A DNA stretch of 64,000 nt from BOG-994 sp049514215 (GTDB lineage: Bacteria; Pseudomonadota; Gammaproteobacteria; Burkholderiales; Burkholderiaceae_D), in assembly GCA_049514215.1 (NCBI GenBank), contig JBEKVI010000063.1, positions 1 through 64,000 of the forward strand, read 5' to 3'. Both the position numbers and the translations under genes were made by a program. Of the stretch, positions 27,665 through 37,163 are shown piece by piece. The notes beneath the pieces were generated by a model, which did no database searches, was not told where the DNA came from, and was given only the letters and a program-made list of their open reading frames with translations. The first letter of the stretch is position 1. Every line of letters starts with the position of its first letter.

Positions 27665-27874
27665 GGGATTTACTGATCTTCTTGGTTCATCTTCGGTCGT
27701 TGCAATCGCATAGAAAGCGAGTATGGTTTCGGGTACCGAGACAATTCTCGCGAAATTAGAAGCGGGTATTGCCTAAAAGCAAGCACTGGCAGCCCATGTG
27801 CAAGGCAGACATCGCCTCGCGACTTCAACGCGGTAGCCCTCGGTCAAACGTTGCGTAAGTCGAGGATCCTACTT
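27665..27874. other. Intergenic region between convergent genes
   Basis: This 210-bp stretch is poorer in GC than its surroundings. It contains only a 17-codon frame (27723-27776, MVSGTETILAKLEAGIA) without family features, and no clear hairpin terminator was recognised. It may be decayed sequence. Confidence 0.35.
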
Positions 27875-28615
27875 CTAGAACCGATCTAGCGGACCAAGAT
27901 AGCGCCACTGACCGACCGGGAGCTCGCCGAGTTGTACCTGGCCGATGCGCACCCGTTTGAGCCCGGTTACTCGCAGACCGACCGCCTCGCACATCCTCCG
28001 GATCTGGCGCTTTTTTCCTTCCTTTAGCACGAAGCGCAACTGATCGCGGTTCTGCCAGGAGACGTCAGCCTCCAAGAGGGGTTTCCCATCGAGTTCGAGC
28101 CCCAATCGCAGGCGCTCAAGGCCGTTTGGCGCCAACTGGCCCGCGACGCGGACGAGATATTCCTTCTCTACCTCGGAATCGGCCCCGATCAGATGGCGCG
28201 CGACGCGTCCATCCTGGGTCAGTACAAGCAGTCCGGTTGAGTCGATATCGAGCCGGCCTGCCGGCGCTAGATGGCGCAGGTGGCGGCGATCGAATACGGT
28301 CTTGGCGGGGTCGGCGCGCCAATGACTCTGCTCGGTGACGAGAACACTGGCAGGCTGATAGCCATCCTCAGCCTGCCCGGATACGTAGCCAAGGGGCTTA
28401 TTCAAGAGCACTGTCACACGGTCTTGTTGTTCACTTGCGGCGCGGCGATCAATCGAAATGCGCTGCTGGGGATCGACCTTCGTACCCAAGACGGTAATTC
28501 GTTCGCCATCGACGAAGACCCAGCCGCGCTCAATCCAAACGTCGGCTTCGCGACGCGAGCAAAGCCCGAGTTCGGCCATGCGCTTCGAAAGTCGCAGCGT
28601 CTTGTCGGCCGTCAC
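27875..28615 (-). CDS. RsuA/RluB/RluF-family pseudouridine synthase
   Basis: The 246-residue enzyme has an N-terminal S4 RNA-binding domain (RLSKRMAELGLCSRREAD) and a catalytic domain with the key Asp in PAGRLDIDSTGLLVLT and the KKRQIRRMCEAVG motif. The layout and GLKRVRIGQVQLGELPVGQW resemble RluF, which modifies 23S rRNA, more than RsuA; the exact target is uncertain. The start overlaps the glnD stop as ATGA. Confidence 0.88.
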   Translation of the reverse strand: MTADKTLRLSKRMAELGLCSRREADVWIERGWVFVDGERITVLGTKVDPQQRISIDRRAASEQQDRVTVLLNKPLGYVSGQAEDGYQPASVLVTEQSHWRADPAKTVFDRRHLRHLAPAGRLDIDSTGLLVLTQDGRVARHLIGADSEVEKEYLVRVAGQLAPNGLERLRLGLELDGKPLLEADVSWQNRDQLRFVLKEGKKRQIRRMCEAVGLRVTGLKRVRIGQVQLGELPVGQWRYLGPLDRF

Positions 28616-31212
28616 GCGGAGAGCGTCTCGAGCAGTTCCGTCTCGAAACGAATCTGCGATTTATTGTTGCTCAGAACCTCTCCATCGACCAGGAAGAAAT
28701 CCTCGACGCGGTCGCCTAGCGTGGTGATTTTGGCCGTTTGGACATTGACGTGGTGCGTCGCGAAGACCCGCAAGATCGCGTAGAGCAGCCCGGCCCGGTC
28801 GGCCGATGACAGAGTGAGGAGGTAGTACTGTCCGCGGTCATCCGGACGCAGATCGACCGTGGGCGTGATGGGGTAGGACTGGGACTGCCGGGACAGGCGA
28901 CCTTTGGCGGGCGGCGACAGCGGGGCAGCCAGGGACAGGTGCTCCGCAAGCCCGCGCTGGATATTGCCGATCACGTCACGATAATGGCCCACGCCATTGT
29001 CGGCCAGGTGGAACGTGTCCAAGGCATAGTTCGGACCTTTGTTGCGCTTGGTCGTGTGGACCCGGGCATCGAGCACGGCGAATCGGTTGCGTTCGAAAAA
29101 TTCGCAGATGCGTGCGAGCAGATCCGGCTGGTCCGGCGTATAGACTGCGACCTGAAGTCCCTCGCCCAGGGGTGAGAGCCGGGCTCTGACGCGCGGCGTG
29201 TCGGTATCGGCACCCAGCGCGAACGAACGCGTGATCCACGCGATGTCCTGCGCGTCGTGGCGCAAAAGCCAAGCAATGTCGAGCTGGGCCCAAAAACGCG
29301 TGACGGCCTCTTGATCAAAGTCGTACAGCGACAGGATGCGGCGCGCCGTGTCCTGACGATAGGCAAGTTCGGCGTGCGCTGAAACCTTCCCCCCGCCTAA
29401 CGCCCGCAGAGTTCGAAAGTACAAGTCTTCCAGCAATTTGCCCTTCCAGGCATTCCAAACCTTGGGACTGGTTCCGCGGATATCCGCTACCGTGAGCAGA
29501 TAAAGGCCATTGAGATGGCGATCATCGCCCACGCGCGCGGCGAAGTCGCGAATCACTTCGGGATCCGACATGTCTTCCTTTTGCGCGATGCGTGACATCG
29601 TGAGGTGCTCGCGAACGAGGAATTCGATGAGTTCGCTATCCTCGTTCGAGATCTTGTGGTCGCGGCAGAATCGTCGTGCGTCGCGCTCGCCCAAAAGGGA
29701 GTGATCCCCGCCCCGTCCCTTGGCAATATCGTGAAACAGGGCCGCAACGTAGAGGACCCAGTGGCGCGCATAGTTCACCATGAGTTTGGAGCACAAGGGA
29801 TACTCGTGCGAGAACTCCACCATCGTGAAGCGTCTCAGATTGCGCACCACCATCAGAATATGCTGATCGACCGTATAGTAATGGAACAGGTCATGCTGCA
29901 TCTGTCCGATGATGCGGCGAAAGACGGGCAAGTAGCGGCCAAGTATCGAGAACTGATTCATGCGGCGCAGTTCGTGGACGATCCCGCGTGGCGCCTTCAG
30001 CAGCGATAGAAATTGTTCCCGATGCGCGGGGTCGCGTCGAAACTTCGCGTCGATGAGCGTGCGCGCATGCCAGAGCGCGCGCAGCGTGCGGGCACTCATC
30101 CCTTTTAACTCCGAATGCTGCTGCATGAGGGCAAAGGCCTCGAGGAGCGCCGAAGGCGTGTTTTGGAACACCTCTTCGTACGTGATGTCCAGAAGCTTCC
30201 CCTGGATCTGAAAGCGTGCGTTGAGCTGGACGGGCTCTCCGAGTTCTGCCGGAAACAGCCTCGTCTCGATATTTTGCAATACGATGTCATTGAGCTGGGT
30301 GACGGTCTTGGCAGCCCAGTAGTAGCGTTGCATCAGCACTTCGCTGGCACGCCGTACGCCAATGGGTCGGAAGCCGAACATTTCGGCAAGCGTCGTCTGG
30401 ACATCGAATACCAGACGGTCTTCACGGCGCCCGGCGATGAGGTGCAAACGAATGCGGATCAGCTTTAGCAAGAGCTCGTTACGCCTCAAAAGCCGTGCTT
30501 CCACGGGGGTGAGTAACCCTCCTTGCGCCAACTCGGCCCAGCTGCGACCGAGTCCGGCCGCGCGTGAAATCCACAAGATGACCTGCAAATCACGAAGACC
30601 TCCCGGGCTCTCCTTGCAATTTGGCTCAAGCGCAAAAGCCGTCTCGTGATAGCGCGCATGCCGTTGCTGCAATTCAAGCGACTTCGCACGGAAGAATTGG
30701 CGCGGATCGAGATTCTCGCGGACCTGCTCGGCCAAGCGTGCGAAAAGCTCGCGGCTGCCAGCGACATAGCGTGCCTCTAACAGACTGGTCTGCACCGTGA
30801 TGTCGCGCTCAGCCTCAAGGCCGCATTCGGCGAGCGTGCGAACACTGTGTCCGAGCTCGACGCCGAGATCCCAGAACAAGCCGATCAGCCGCTCGATCCG
30901 GCCTTCAAGGATCGGATCGGGGGGAGCGCGCAAGACAATGAGAACGTCGACATCCGAGTAGGGGAAGAGCTCTCCACGACCGTAGCCGCCGACTGCCACG
31001 AGCGCGGCCCCGGCCGGCATCCCCCACTGGCGCCAGCATTGCGCCAGTACACTATCGACGTCGCGCGCCAGGGCTCTGAGCAGCCCGCTCGTGTTTCCCT
31101 GCGCCTCGAAGGTGGCGATCGAGCGCCGGCGGCGCTCAAGTAGCTGAAGGCGAAGCTGGCGACCAAGACTTGCGTCCTGATCGGACTTCTCGGCGCTCAG
31201 AACGGCGGACAT
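28612..31212 (-). CDS. glnD: PII uridylyltransferase / uridylyl-removing enzyme
   Basis: GlnD senses glutamine and adds or removes UMP on PII proteins, controlling nitrogen assimilation. The 866-residue protein has a nucleotidyltransferase domain with GGYGRGELFPYSDVDVL (near 72-90), an HD hydrolase domain with HDIAKGRGGDHS (near 490), and two C-terminal ACT domains (near 690-770 and 795-866). ATG 31212 was chosen since it gives the usual length; the open frame extends into the map gene without homology. Its position between map and the pseudouridine synthase gene, facing rpsB, matches other proteobacteria. Confidence 0.95.
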   Translation of the reverse strand: MSAVLSAEKSDQDASLGRQLRLQLLERRRRSIATFEAQGNTSGLLRALARDVDSVLAQCWRQWGMPAGAALVAVGGYGRGELFPYSDVDVLIVLRAPPDPILEGRIERLIGLFWDLGVELGHSVRTLAECGLEAERDITVQTSLLEARYVAGSRELFARLAEQVRENLDPRQFFRAKSLELQQRHARYHETAFALEPNCKESPGGLRDLQVILWISRAAGLGRSWAELAQGGLLTPVEARLLRRNELLLKLIRIRLHLIAGRREDRLVFDVQTTLAEMFGFRPIGVRRASEVLMQRYYWAAKTVTQLNDIVLQNIETRLFPAELGEPVQLNARFQIQGKLLDITYEEVFQNTPSALLEAFALMQQHSELKGMSARTLRALWHARTLIDAKFRRDPAHREQFLSLLKAPRGIVHELRRMNQFSILGRYLPVFRRIIGQMQHDLFHYYTVDQHILMVVRNLRRFTMVEFSHEYPLCSKLMVNYARHWVLYVAALFHDIAKGRGGDHSLLGERDARRFCRDHKISNEDSELIEFLVREHLTMSRIAQKEDMSDPEVIRDFAARVGDDRHLNGLYLLTVADIRGTSPKVWNAWKGKLLEDLYFRTLRALGGGKVSAHAELAYRQDTARRILSLYDFDQEAVTRFWAQLDIAWLLRHDAQDIAWITRSFALGADTDTPRVRARLSPLGEGLQVAVYTPDQPDLLARICEFFERNRFAVLDARVHTTKRNKGPNYALDTFHLADNGVGHYRDVIGNIQRGLAEHLSLAAPLSPPAKGRLSRQSQSYPITPTVDLRPDDRGQYYLLTLSSADRAGLLYAILRVFATHHVNVQTAKITTLGDRVEDFFLVDGEVLSNNKSQIRFETELLETLSA

Positions 31213-31249
31213 GACTGGCGGTCCGGGCGGCGCAAGGGGACGTCCGGAT

Positions 31250-32050
31250 TCAGGCGTGAAGCGCTGGCATGGGCGGGGTTCCCGCCGATTGCGTGAGCAC
31301 CTCAAATCCCTCTTCCGTCACCAGGACGGTGTGCTCCCACTGTGCCGAGAGACTGTGATCCTTGGTCACAATGGTCCAACCGTCTGCGAGCTCGCGGATG
31401 TCCCTGCGGCCCGCATTGATCATGGGCTCGATCGTAAAGATCATGCCGGGCTTGAGCTCCTCCAGGGTGCCGGGACGGCCATAGTGAAGGACCTGGGGTT
31501 CTTCGTGAAACTTCGTTCCGATCCCGTGACCGCAAAATTCGCGGACCACCGAAAAGCCGCTGCTCTCGGCATGGCGCTGGATGGCGTGTCCCACATCGCC
31601 CAGGTGGGCACCGGGTCGCACAGCCTGAATCCCCAGCCACATGCACTCGAAGGTGATCTCGCAAAGACGTCTGGCCTGGACCGAACCCTCGCCCACGACA
31701 AACATCCGGCTCGTGTCTCCGTGGTAGCCATCCTTGATGACGGTGATGTCGAGATTAACGATATCGCCGTTGCGCAGGACCCGATCGCCAGGAATGCCGT
31801 GGCAGACCTGGTGGTTCACCGAAGTGCAAATCGATTTTGGAAAGGGCTTGTATCCCGCCGGCGCATAGTTCAAAGGAGCAGGGATCGCGCCTTGCGCCTC
31901 GATGATGTGCTCGTGGCAAAGCCGGTCAAGTTCTCCCGTCGTGACACCGGGCTTGACGTGCGGGGTAATGAAGTCGAGCACTTCGGATGCGAGCCGCCCG
32001 GCAACCCTCATCTTCTCTAGGTCGGTGGAATTTCTGATGACCACGGCCAA
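31250..32050 (-). CDS. map: Methionine aminopeptidase type I
   Basis: Removes the initiator methionine from new proteins. The 266-residue pita-bread-fold protein shows metal-ligand regions GDIVNLDITVIKDGYHGDTS, FCGHGIGTKFHEEP and IFTIEPMIN. The frame starts with TTG 32050, which has AAGG five bases upstream; GTG 32044 is an alternative. It is divergent from rpsB, a conserved arrangement. Confidence 0.94.
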   Translation of the reverse strand: MAVVIRNSTDLEKMRVAGRLASEVLDFITPHVKPGVTTGELDRLCHEHIIEAQGAIPAPLNYAPAGYKPFPKSICTSVNHQVCHGIPGDRVLRNGDIVNLDITVIKDGYHGDTSRMFVVGEGSVQARRLCEITFECMWLGIQAVRPGAHLGDVGHAIQRHAESSGFSVVREFCGHGIGTKFHEEPQVLHYGRPGTLEELKPGMIFTIEPMINAGRRDIRELADGWTIVTKDHSLSAQWEHTVLVTEEGFEVLTQSAGTPPMPALHA

Positions 32051-32425
32051 ATCGCCTTAAATTTCGTAATCCAGAAGGATAATCGAGACGAATATCCCCG
32101 CGCAAACACTTGTTATCGGGGGCTTCGCACGCGCCAGCGGTTTCCTGACCTCTCTGGAGCGCCGCCTTGGATCGCGCCACCCCGGGTTGGCGCCAAGTCA
32201 CCCTGTCCAAGACCAGAGGTCTCCTTGAGGGAAATGGGGAAAAGATGCTAGAATTCAAGGCTATCCGGCAGCTAATGCTGCGGATTTCACCCGATGCCCC
32301 AGGAGTCGTTGGTTCCGGGTCAAAACGGCAGTTGTAAATCACAGGCACTGGCAGTCAGGGTGCTGCGGGAGCTTTGCTCTCGTGGTGCGGCCAGCGTCTT
32401 AGACCTAACCCTCACGGAGTAAGAC
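32051..32425. other. Divergent map / rpsB intergenic region
   Basis: This 375-bp gap has no credible gene. It contains a good promoter for rpsB (32225-32254) and therefore an untranslated leader of about 165 bases before rpsB. Long leaders here can carry ribosomal-protein feedback sites; no known motif could be confirmed by eye. Confidence 0.5.
32225..32254 (+). promoter_or_regulatory. Candidate sigma-70 promoter of rpsB-tsf
   Basis: TTGAGG and TAGAAT are separated by 18 bases in an A-rich spacer. This is the best promoter-like sequence upstream of rpsB. Confidence 0.6.
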
Positions 32426-33172
32426 ATGGCAGTCACAATGCGCGAGATGCTGGAGGCGGGTGTCCATTTCGGACACCAGACCCGCTTCTGGAACCCCCGG
32501 ATGGCCCCCTTCATCTTCGGCCATCGCAACAAGATTCACATCGTCAACCTCGAAAAGACGCTGGCGAACTACAACGATGCCGTGAAATATGCGCGTCGTC
32601 TGGCCGCCAACCGCGGCACGGTCCTCTTTGTCGGGACCAAGCGCCAGGCGCGCGAAATTATCTCCGAGGAAGCACAGCGCGCCGGCATGCCCTACGTCGA
32701 CCAGCGCTGGCTAGGCGGCATGCTCACGAATTTCAAGACCGTCAAGGCTTCGATCAAGCGCTTGAAGGACATGGAGGCCACCATTCAGGAGGGTGGCCTT
32801 GAGCGCATGAGCAAGAAGGAGGCGCTCGGCTTTCAGCGCGAGGTTGTCAAGCTGCAAAAGAGCATCGGCGGCATCAAGGACATGACGGGCGTGCCTGATG
32901 CCATTTTTGTGGTCGATGTGGGCTACCACAAGGGCGCGGTGACCGAGGCAGCCAAGCTTGGGATTCCCGTGATCGGTGTGGTTGACACCAATCATTCCCC
33001 CGAAGGTGTGGCTTATGTGATTCCGGGCAACGACGATTCCAGCCGCGCGATCCGCCTGTACGCGCGCGGCATCGCCGATGCGATCCTCGAGGGCAAGAAC
33101 AGCGCGGCCAACGAGATCGTCGACGCCGTCTCTGGGGGCGACGAATTTGTAGAAGTCAGCGCCACGGCGTAG
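32426..33172 (+). CDS. rpsB: 30S ribosomal protein S2
   Basis: A 248-residue S2 protein. It starts MAVTMREMLEAGVHFGHQTR and carries WNPRMAPFIFGHRNKIHI and GIPVIGVVDTNHSPEGV, all hallmarks of the family. ACGGAGTAAGAC precedes the ATG. It begins the translation/envelope cluster and is followed by an intrinsic terminator before tsf. Confidence 0.98.
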   Translation: MAVTMREMLEAGVHFGHQTRFWNPRMAPFIFGHRNKIHIVNLEKTLANYNDAVKYARRLAANRGTVLFVGTKRQAREIISEEAQRAGMPYVDQRWLGGMLTNFKTVKASIKRLKDMEATIQEGGLERMSKKEALGFQREVVKLQKSIGGIKDMTGVPDAIFVVDVGYHKGAVTEAAKLGIPVIGVVDTNHSPEGVAYVIPGNDDSSRAIRLYARGIADAILEGKNSAANEIVDAVSGGDEFVEVSATA

Positions 33173-33188
33173 CTGCCGTCCCATCGGC

Positions 33189-33221
33189 AAAAAAGGGGGA
33201 GCGTAAGCGCCCCTTTTTTTT
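33189..33221 (+). terminator. Intrinsic terminator or attenuator between rpsB and tsf
   Basis: AAAAAAGGGG and CCCCTTTTTT arms flank a short GAGCGTAAGCG region and run into a T tract. It lies 16 bases after the rpsB stop and 50 bases before tsf. Partial termination here would make S2 more abundant than EF-Ts per transcript, or tsf may have its own start. Confidence 0.85.
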
Positions 33222-33271
33222 GCTATCGGTGAAGCGCGATGGGTTATCAGCAAATCAAACAAGGAGTTCAT

Positions 33272-34147
33272 ATGGCGGAAATCACCGCTGCAATGGTCAA
33301 GCAACTGCGCGAGAAGACCGACGCGCCCATGATGGAGTGCAAGCGGGCCCTGGCTGAGGCCGATGGGGACGTCACGCTTGCCGAGGAGTTGTTGCGCGTA
33401 AAGCTAGGCAATAAGGCGAGCAAGGCGGCCAGCCGAATCGCGGCCGAGGGGATCGTTGCGGTCCACCTGGAAGGGCGCAAAGGGGCCATGGTCGAGCTCA
33501 ACTGCGAGACCGATTTCGTCGCCAAGAACGAAGAATTTGTGGCCTTGGCCAAGGGAGTGGCCCAGCTGGTCGCCAAGGAGAATCCGGCCGATGTGAGCGC
33601 CCTGTCCGCCCTGAAGCTCAACGGCGTGGAGGTCGAGGCCGTGCGTAAGGCCCTCATCGGCAAGATCGGAGAGAACATCACGATTCGCCGATTCGTGCGC
33701 TATAGCACCGAAGCGAAACTGGCCAGCTACGTTCACGGCGTAAAGATCGGCGTTCTGGTCGATTTCGAGGCGTCCGAGGACCAGGTCGGCAAGGACGTGG
33801 CGATGCATGTCGCTGCGGAGAAACCGGTTTGCGTGTCGCGCGACGAAGTGCCGTCTGAATTGATCGAGCAGGAACGCAAGATCTTCCTCGCCCAGGCGGC
33901 CGAGTCAGGCAAGCCGCAGCCGATCGTCGAGAAAATGGTCGAGGGAAGGATCAACAAATTTCTCGCCGAAATCACCCTGCTTGGCCAGCAGTTCGTCAAA
34001 GATCGCGACCAGACGGTCGAGCAGATGCTCAAGTCCAAGGGCGCAAAGGTGACTCGCTTTACCCTGTACGTGGTCGGCGAGGGTATCCAAAAGCGCGAGG
34101 ATGACTTCGGGGCCGAGGTGGCTGCGCTCGTCAAAGGAAGCGCATAA
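33272..34147 (+). CDS. tsf: Elongation factor Ts
   Basis: EF-Ts recycles EF-Tu from GDP to GTP. The 291-residue protein opens MAEITAAMVKQLREKTDAPM and contains the signature ELNCETDFVAKNEEF. ATG 33272 is fixed by AAGGAG at 33261-33266; the open frame upstream is not coding. Confidence 0.98.
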   Translation: MAEITAAMVKQLREKTDAPMMECKRALAEADGDVTLAEELLRVKLGNKASKAASRIAAEGIVAVHLEGRKGAMVELNCETDFVAKNEEFVALAKGVAQLVAKENPADVSALSALKLNGVEVEAVRKALIGKIGENITIRRFVRYSTEAKLASYVHGVKIGVLVDFEASEDQVGKDVAMHVAAEKPVCVSRDEVPSELIEQERKIFLAQAAESGKPQPIVEKMVEGRINKFLAEITLLGQQFVKDRDQTVEQMLKSKGAKVTRFTLYVVGEGIQKREDDFGAEVAALVKGSA

Positions 34148-34232
34148 ATAGGCGATAATACCGGGGCATTTTACGGGCGAGCCCGTGCCCGTCTGCGACC
34201 GCAGATAACCTGTTTTGGGAGGCGATCGTCCA

Positions 34233-34946
34233 ATGAGTCTGGCCTATAAGCGCGTACTCCTAAAGCTCTCCGGCGAAGCCCTCATGGGCGACGATCCGTT
34301 TGGCATCAATCGAGCGACGATCGAGTCCATGGTCCAGGACATCGCCGAGGTCGTCCACGCGGGAGTCGAACTCGCCATCGTGATCGGCGGGGGAAATATC
34401 TTCCGGGGGGTCGCCCCCGGTGCGGCCGGCATGGACCGCGCAACTGCGGACTACATGGGGATGCTGGCCACGATCATGAATGCGCTGGCCTTGCAGGACG
34501 CGATGAAACAGGCCGGCCTTGTGGCCAGGGTGCAGTCCGCGCTGCGTATGGATCAAGTCGTTGAGCCCTACATCCGACCCAAGGCCATGCGTCATCTGGA
34601 AGAGGGTCGGGTGGTGATTTTCGCGGCTGGGACCGGCAATCCGTTTTTCACCACCGATACCGCAGCCGCGCTCAGAGGTGCCGAAATCGGCGCGGAGATC
34701 GTGCTCAAGGCGACCAAGGTCGACGGAGTGTATACCGCCGATCCCAAAAAGGATCCGAACGCCCAGCGCTACACGACCATCAGCTTCGACGAGGCCATCG
34801 GCAAGCGTCTGCAGGTCATGGATGCCACGGCGTTTGCCCTGTGCCGCGATCAGCGTCTGCCCATCAACGTGTTCTCGATCACCAAGCCGGGAGCCTTGAT
34901 GCGCGTCATCCAGGGGGCCGACGAGGGTACGCTGGTGCACGTATAA
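34233..34946 (+). CDS. pyrH: UMP kinase
   Basis: Bacterial hexameric UMP kinase (UMP to UDP), 237 residues, amino-acid-kinase fold. Visible are KRVLLKLSGEALMG, VIGGGNIFRG and FFTTDTAAALRGAEI. GGGAGG is 10 bases before ATG 34233. It is placed between tsf and frr as in most bacteria. Confidence 0.97.
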   Translation: MSLAYKRVLLKLSGEALMGDDPFGINRATIESMVQDIAEVVHAGVELAIVIGGGNIFRGVAPGAAGMDRATADYMGMLATIMNALALQDAMKQAGLVARVQSALRMDQVVEPYIRPKAMRHLEEGRVVIFAAGTGNPFFTTDTAAALRGAEIGAEIVLKATKVDGVYTADPKKDPNAQRYTTISFDEAIGKRLQVMDATAFALCRDQRLPINVFSITKPGALMRVIQGADEGTLVHV

Positions 34947-34972
34947 ATTATTCCGCCTAGCAAGGACGTGAT

Positions 34973-35533
34973 ATGGCCATTGCCGAAATCAAGAAAAGCG
35001 CTGAGCAGAAGATGCAAAAGTCGATCGACACCTTAAAGGCCGATCTGGCGAAGATTCGGACCGGCCGCGCCCACACAGGTATTCTGGACCATATCCAGGT
35101 GGACTACTACGGCAGCCCCGTGCCCCTTGGCCAGGTGGCCAATTTGAGTTTGATTGATGCGCGCACGATTGGCGTGCAGCCATGGGAACGCAAGATGGTC
35201 CAGGTGGTCGAGAAGGCCATTCGCGAGTCCGATCTGGGTTTGAATCCCGCCAGCGCCGGTGACATGATCCGAGTGCCCATGCCCGCCTTGACCGAAGAGC
35301 GTCGTCGCGATCTGACCAAGGTCATCAAGTCCGAAGGCGAGAATGCCAAAGTGGCGGTGCGCAATCTCAGGCGCGACGCCAATGGACATCTGAAGGAGGC
35401 CCTCAAGGCCAAGCAGATCTCCGAGGACGAGGACCGGCGTTCCCAGGAGGACATCCAAAAGCTGACCGACCGTTTCATCAGCGAGATCGACAAGCTTTTG
35501 GCGCAGAAGGAAGCCGAGATCATGACGGTCTGA
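34973..35533 (+). CDS. frr: Ribosome recycling factor
   Basis: RRF splits post-termination ribosomes together with EF-G. The 186-residue, mostly helical protein shows KADLAKIRTGRAHTGILD near the N-terminus and the conserved PALTEERRRDLTK in the second half. It begins 27 bases after pyrH with AAGGA upstream. Confidence 0.97.
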   Translation: MAIAEIKKSAEQKMQKSIDTLKADLAKIRTGRAHTGILDHIQVDYYGSPVPLGQVANLSLIDARTIGVQPWERKMVQVVEKAIRESDLGLNPASAGDMIRVPMPALTEERRRDLTKVIKSEGENAKVAVRNLRRDANGHLKEALKAKQISEDEDRRSQEDIQKLTDRFISEIDKLLAQKEAEIMTV

Positions 35534-35572
35534 GTTCGCTTCAGTCCTCAGCCCCGGCTTATCCTCGGTCCC

Positions 35573-36337
35573 ATGAATCGTCCCGTGAGTTCGACTCTTG
35601 CCGTCCCCGAAGCCGGGGCGATTCCGAAACACGTGGCCATCATCATGGACGGCAATGGTCGATGGGCCACTGAAAAGCGGCTACCGCGGGCAGCCGGTCA
35701 CGCCAAGGGGGTCGATCGCGTGCGCGAGATCGTGGCCGCCTGCATTGAGCGCGGCATCGGCCACTTGACCCTGTTTGCCTTTAGCTCCGAGAACTGGCGC
35801 CGCCCCGAGGACGAGGTCTCGCTGCTCATGCGACTGTTCGTGAGTCTTCTGGAGCGTGAAGTCCAGCGCCTCGCCGACAACGGCGTGCGACTGCGCGTGA
35901 TCGGCGATGTGAGCCGATTCGAGCCGCGCTTAAGAGAACTGATCCATAACGCAGAGGCACGCACCCGCGACAACGAACGGCTGGGACTGACGGTCGCTGC
36001 CAACTATGGGGGCCGTTGGGATATTTTGAACGCCTTTCGCAAGATGCTGGGCGAGCGCCCGGAGCTTGCGCAACAGGTCGAGCACATCGACGAGCTGGCC
36101 TTGCAGCCCTACCTCGCGATGGATGGCATCCCGGAACCGGATCTGTTCATCCGTACTGGAGGCGAGCAGCGCATCAGCAATTTTCTGCTCTGGCAGCTGG
36201 CCTACACCGAACTCTATTTCACGCCTGTCTTCTGGCCGGACTTCACGGCCAACCAACTGGACCTGGCCGTCGAATCCTATCGCCAGAGAGAGCGTCGGTT
36301 TGGACGAACCAGCGCGCAAGTGCAGGACCTATGCTAG
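35573..36337 (+). CDS. uppS: Undecaprenyl diphosphate synthase
   Basis: Makes the C55 lipid carrier for cell-wall and O-antigen synthesis. The 254-residue cis-prenyltransferase has HVAIIMDGNGRWA with the catalytic Asp, FAFSSENWRRP, and RTGGEQRISNFLLWQ-AYTE near the end. Its last codons overlap the cdsA start by seven bases. Confidence 0.97.
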   Translation: MNRPVSSTLAVPEAGAIPKHVAIIMDGNGRWATEKRLPRAAGHAKGVDRVREIVAACIERGIGHLTLFAFSSENWRRPEDEVSLLMRLFVSLLEREVQRLADNGVRLRVIGDVSRFEPRLRELIHNAEARTRDNERLGLTVAANYGGRWDILNAFRKMLGERPELAQQVEHIDELALQPYLAMDGIPEPDLFIRTGGEQRISNFLLWQLAYTELYFTPVFWPDFTANQLDLAVESYRQRERRFGRTSAQVQDLC

Positions 36338-37161
36338 TTCAAAGGGTCGTTACCGCTGTTATCCTGCTTAGCCTTTTGGCTCTCTCGCTCTCGGTACTCG
36401 CTCCTTTGGGGTTTATCGTGCTCACGCTGCTGTTTCTTGCGGCGGGAATCTCGGAGTGGCTGGTTCTGGTGGGGCAGCCGCGGGTGCGCGCCTGGGCGCT
36501 TGCGAGCATTGTGGCGTTGCTGACCGCTTGGCTTGACCAGGCCATCGCCGGGCATCCGGACTGGCTCCTGGGGATCTTGTCCACGGGAACGGCGATCTGG
36601 GCGTTATTGGCGGCAGCGCTAGTGTTGGGGGGCCGCTTTCCCCCAGTCGCACGGGCACGCGGCGCCTTTGTCGTCTCAGGCCTGGTCTTACCTCCGATCT
36701 GTGCGCTTGCCCTGCTGGCTTCGTACCGCGACGGACTCACTTTCATGGTTTCCATTCTGGTTTTGGTCTGGGTTGCCGATATCGGGGCCTACTTTGTCGG
36801 CAGGGCCGTGGGACGCCACAAGCTCGCGCCCTTGATTAGTCCGGGCAAGACGATCGAAGGTGCGCTGGGCGGTTTGATCTCGGTGTGGCTCGTGGCCTGG
36901 GGCGCAAGCGCCTGGCCCGCCATGCGCGAGACTTTTTTCGCACGACTGCTGCGGGCCTGGCCGATCGGGCTTGGACTTGCGGCATTGGCTGCCCTGGTCG
37001 CACTGAGCATCACGGGCGACCTGCTTGAGTCGCATCTGAAACGCCAAGCCGGGGTCAAGGACAGCAGTCGTCTGTTGCCCGGACACGGCGGGGTCTTGGA
37101 CCGGATTGACGCCGCGCTTCCGGTCGTGCCTGCAGCCTTGCTTCTGACGCGGCTGTGGTGA
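36331..37161 (+). CDS. cdsA: Phosphatidate cytidylyltransferase
   Basis: Makes CDP-diacylglycerol from phosphatidate and CTP. The 276-residue protein is a multi-spanning membrane protein with the family signature SRLLPGHGGVLDRIDA near the C-terminus. ATG 36331 overlaps the end of uppS; a longer open frame upstream is a shadow of uppS. The stop overlaps the possible GTG start of dxr. Confidence 0.95.
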   Translation: MLVQRVVTAVILLSLLALSLSVLAPLGFIVLTLLFLAAGISEWLVLVGQPRVRAWALASIVALLTAWLDQAIAGHPDWLLGILSTGTAIWALLAAALVLGGRFPPVARARGAFVVSGLVLPPICALALLASYRDGLTFMVSILVLVWVADIGAYFVGRAVGRHKLAPLISPGKTIEGALGGLISVWLVAWGASAWPAMRETFFARLLRAWPIGLGLAALAALVALSITGDLLESHLKRQAGVKDSSRLLPGHGGVLDRIDAALPVVPAALLLTRLW

Positions 37162-37163
37162 AC

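Noticed and set aside
27723..27776. 17-codon frame MVSGTETILAKLEAGIA in the def downstream gap
   Set aside because: Too short, no strong ribosome-binding site and no recognisable family.
36016..36330. In-frame upstream extension of cdsA
   Set aside because: It lies inside uppS in another frame and has no homology; the membrane protein starts at ATG 36331.
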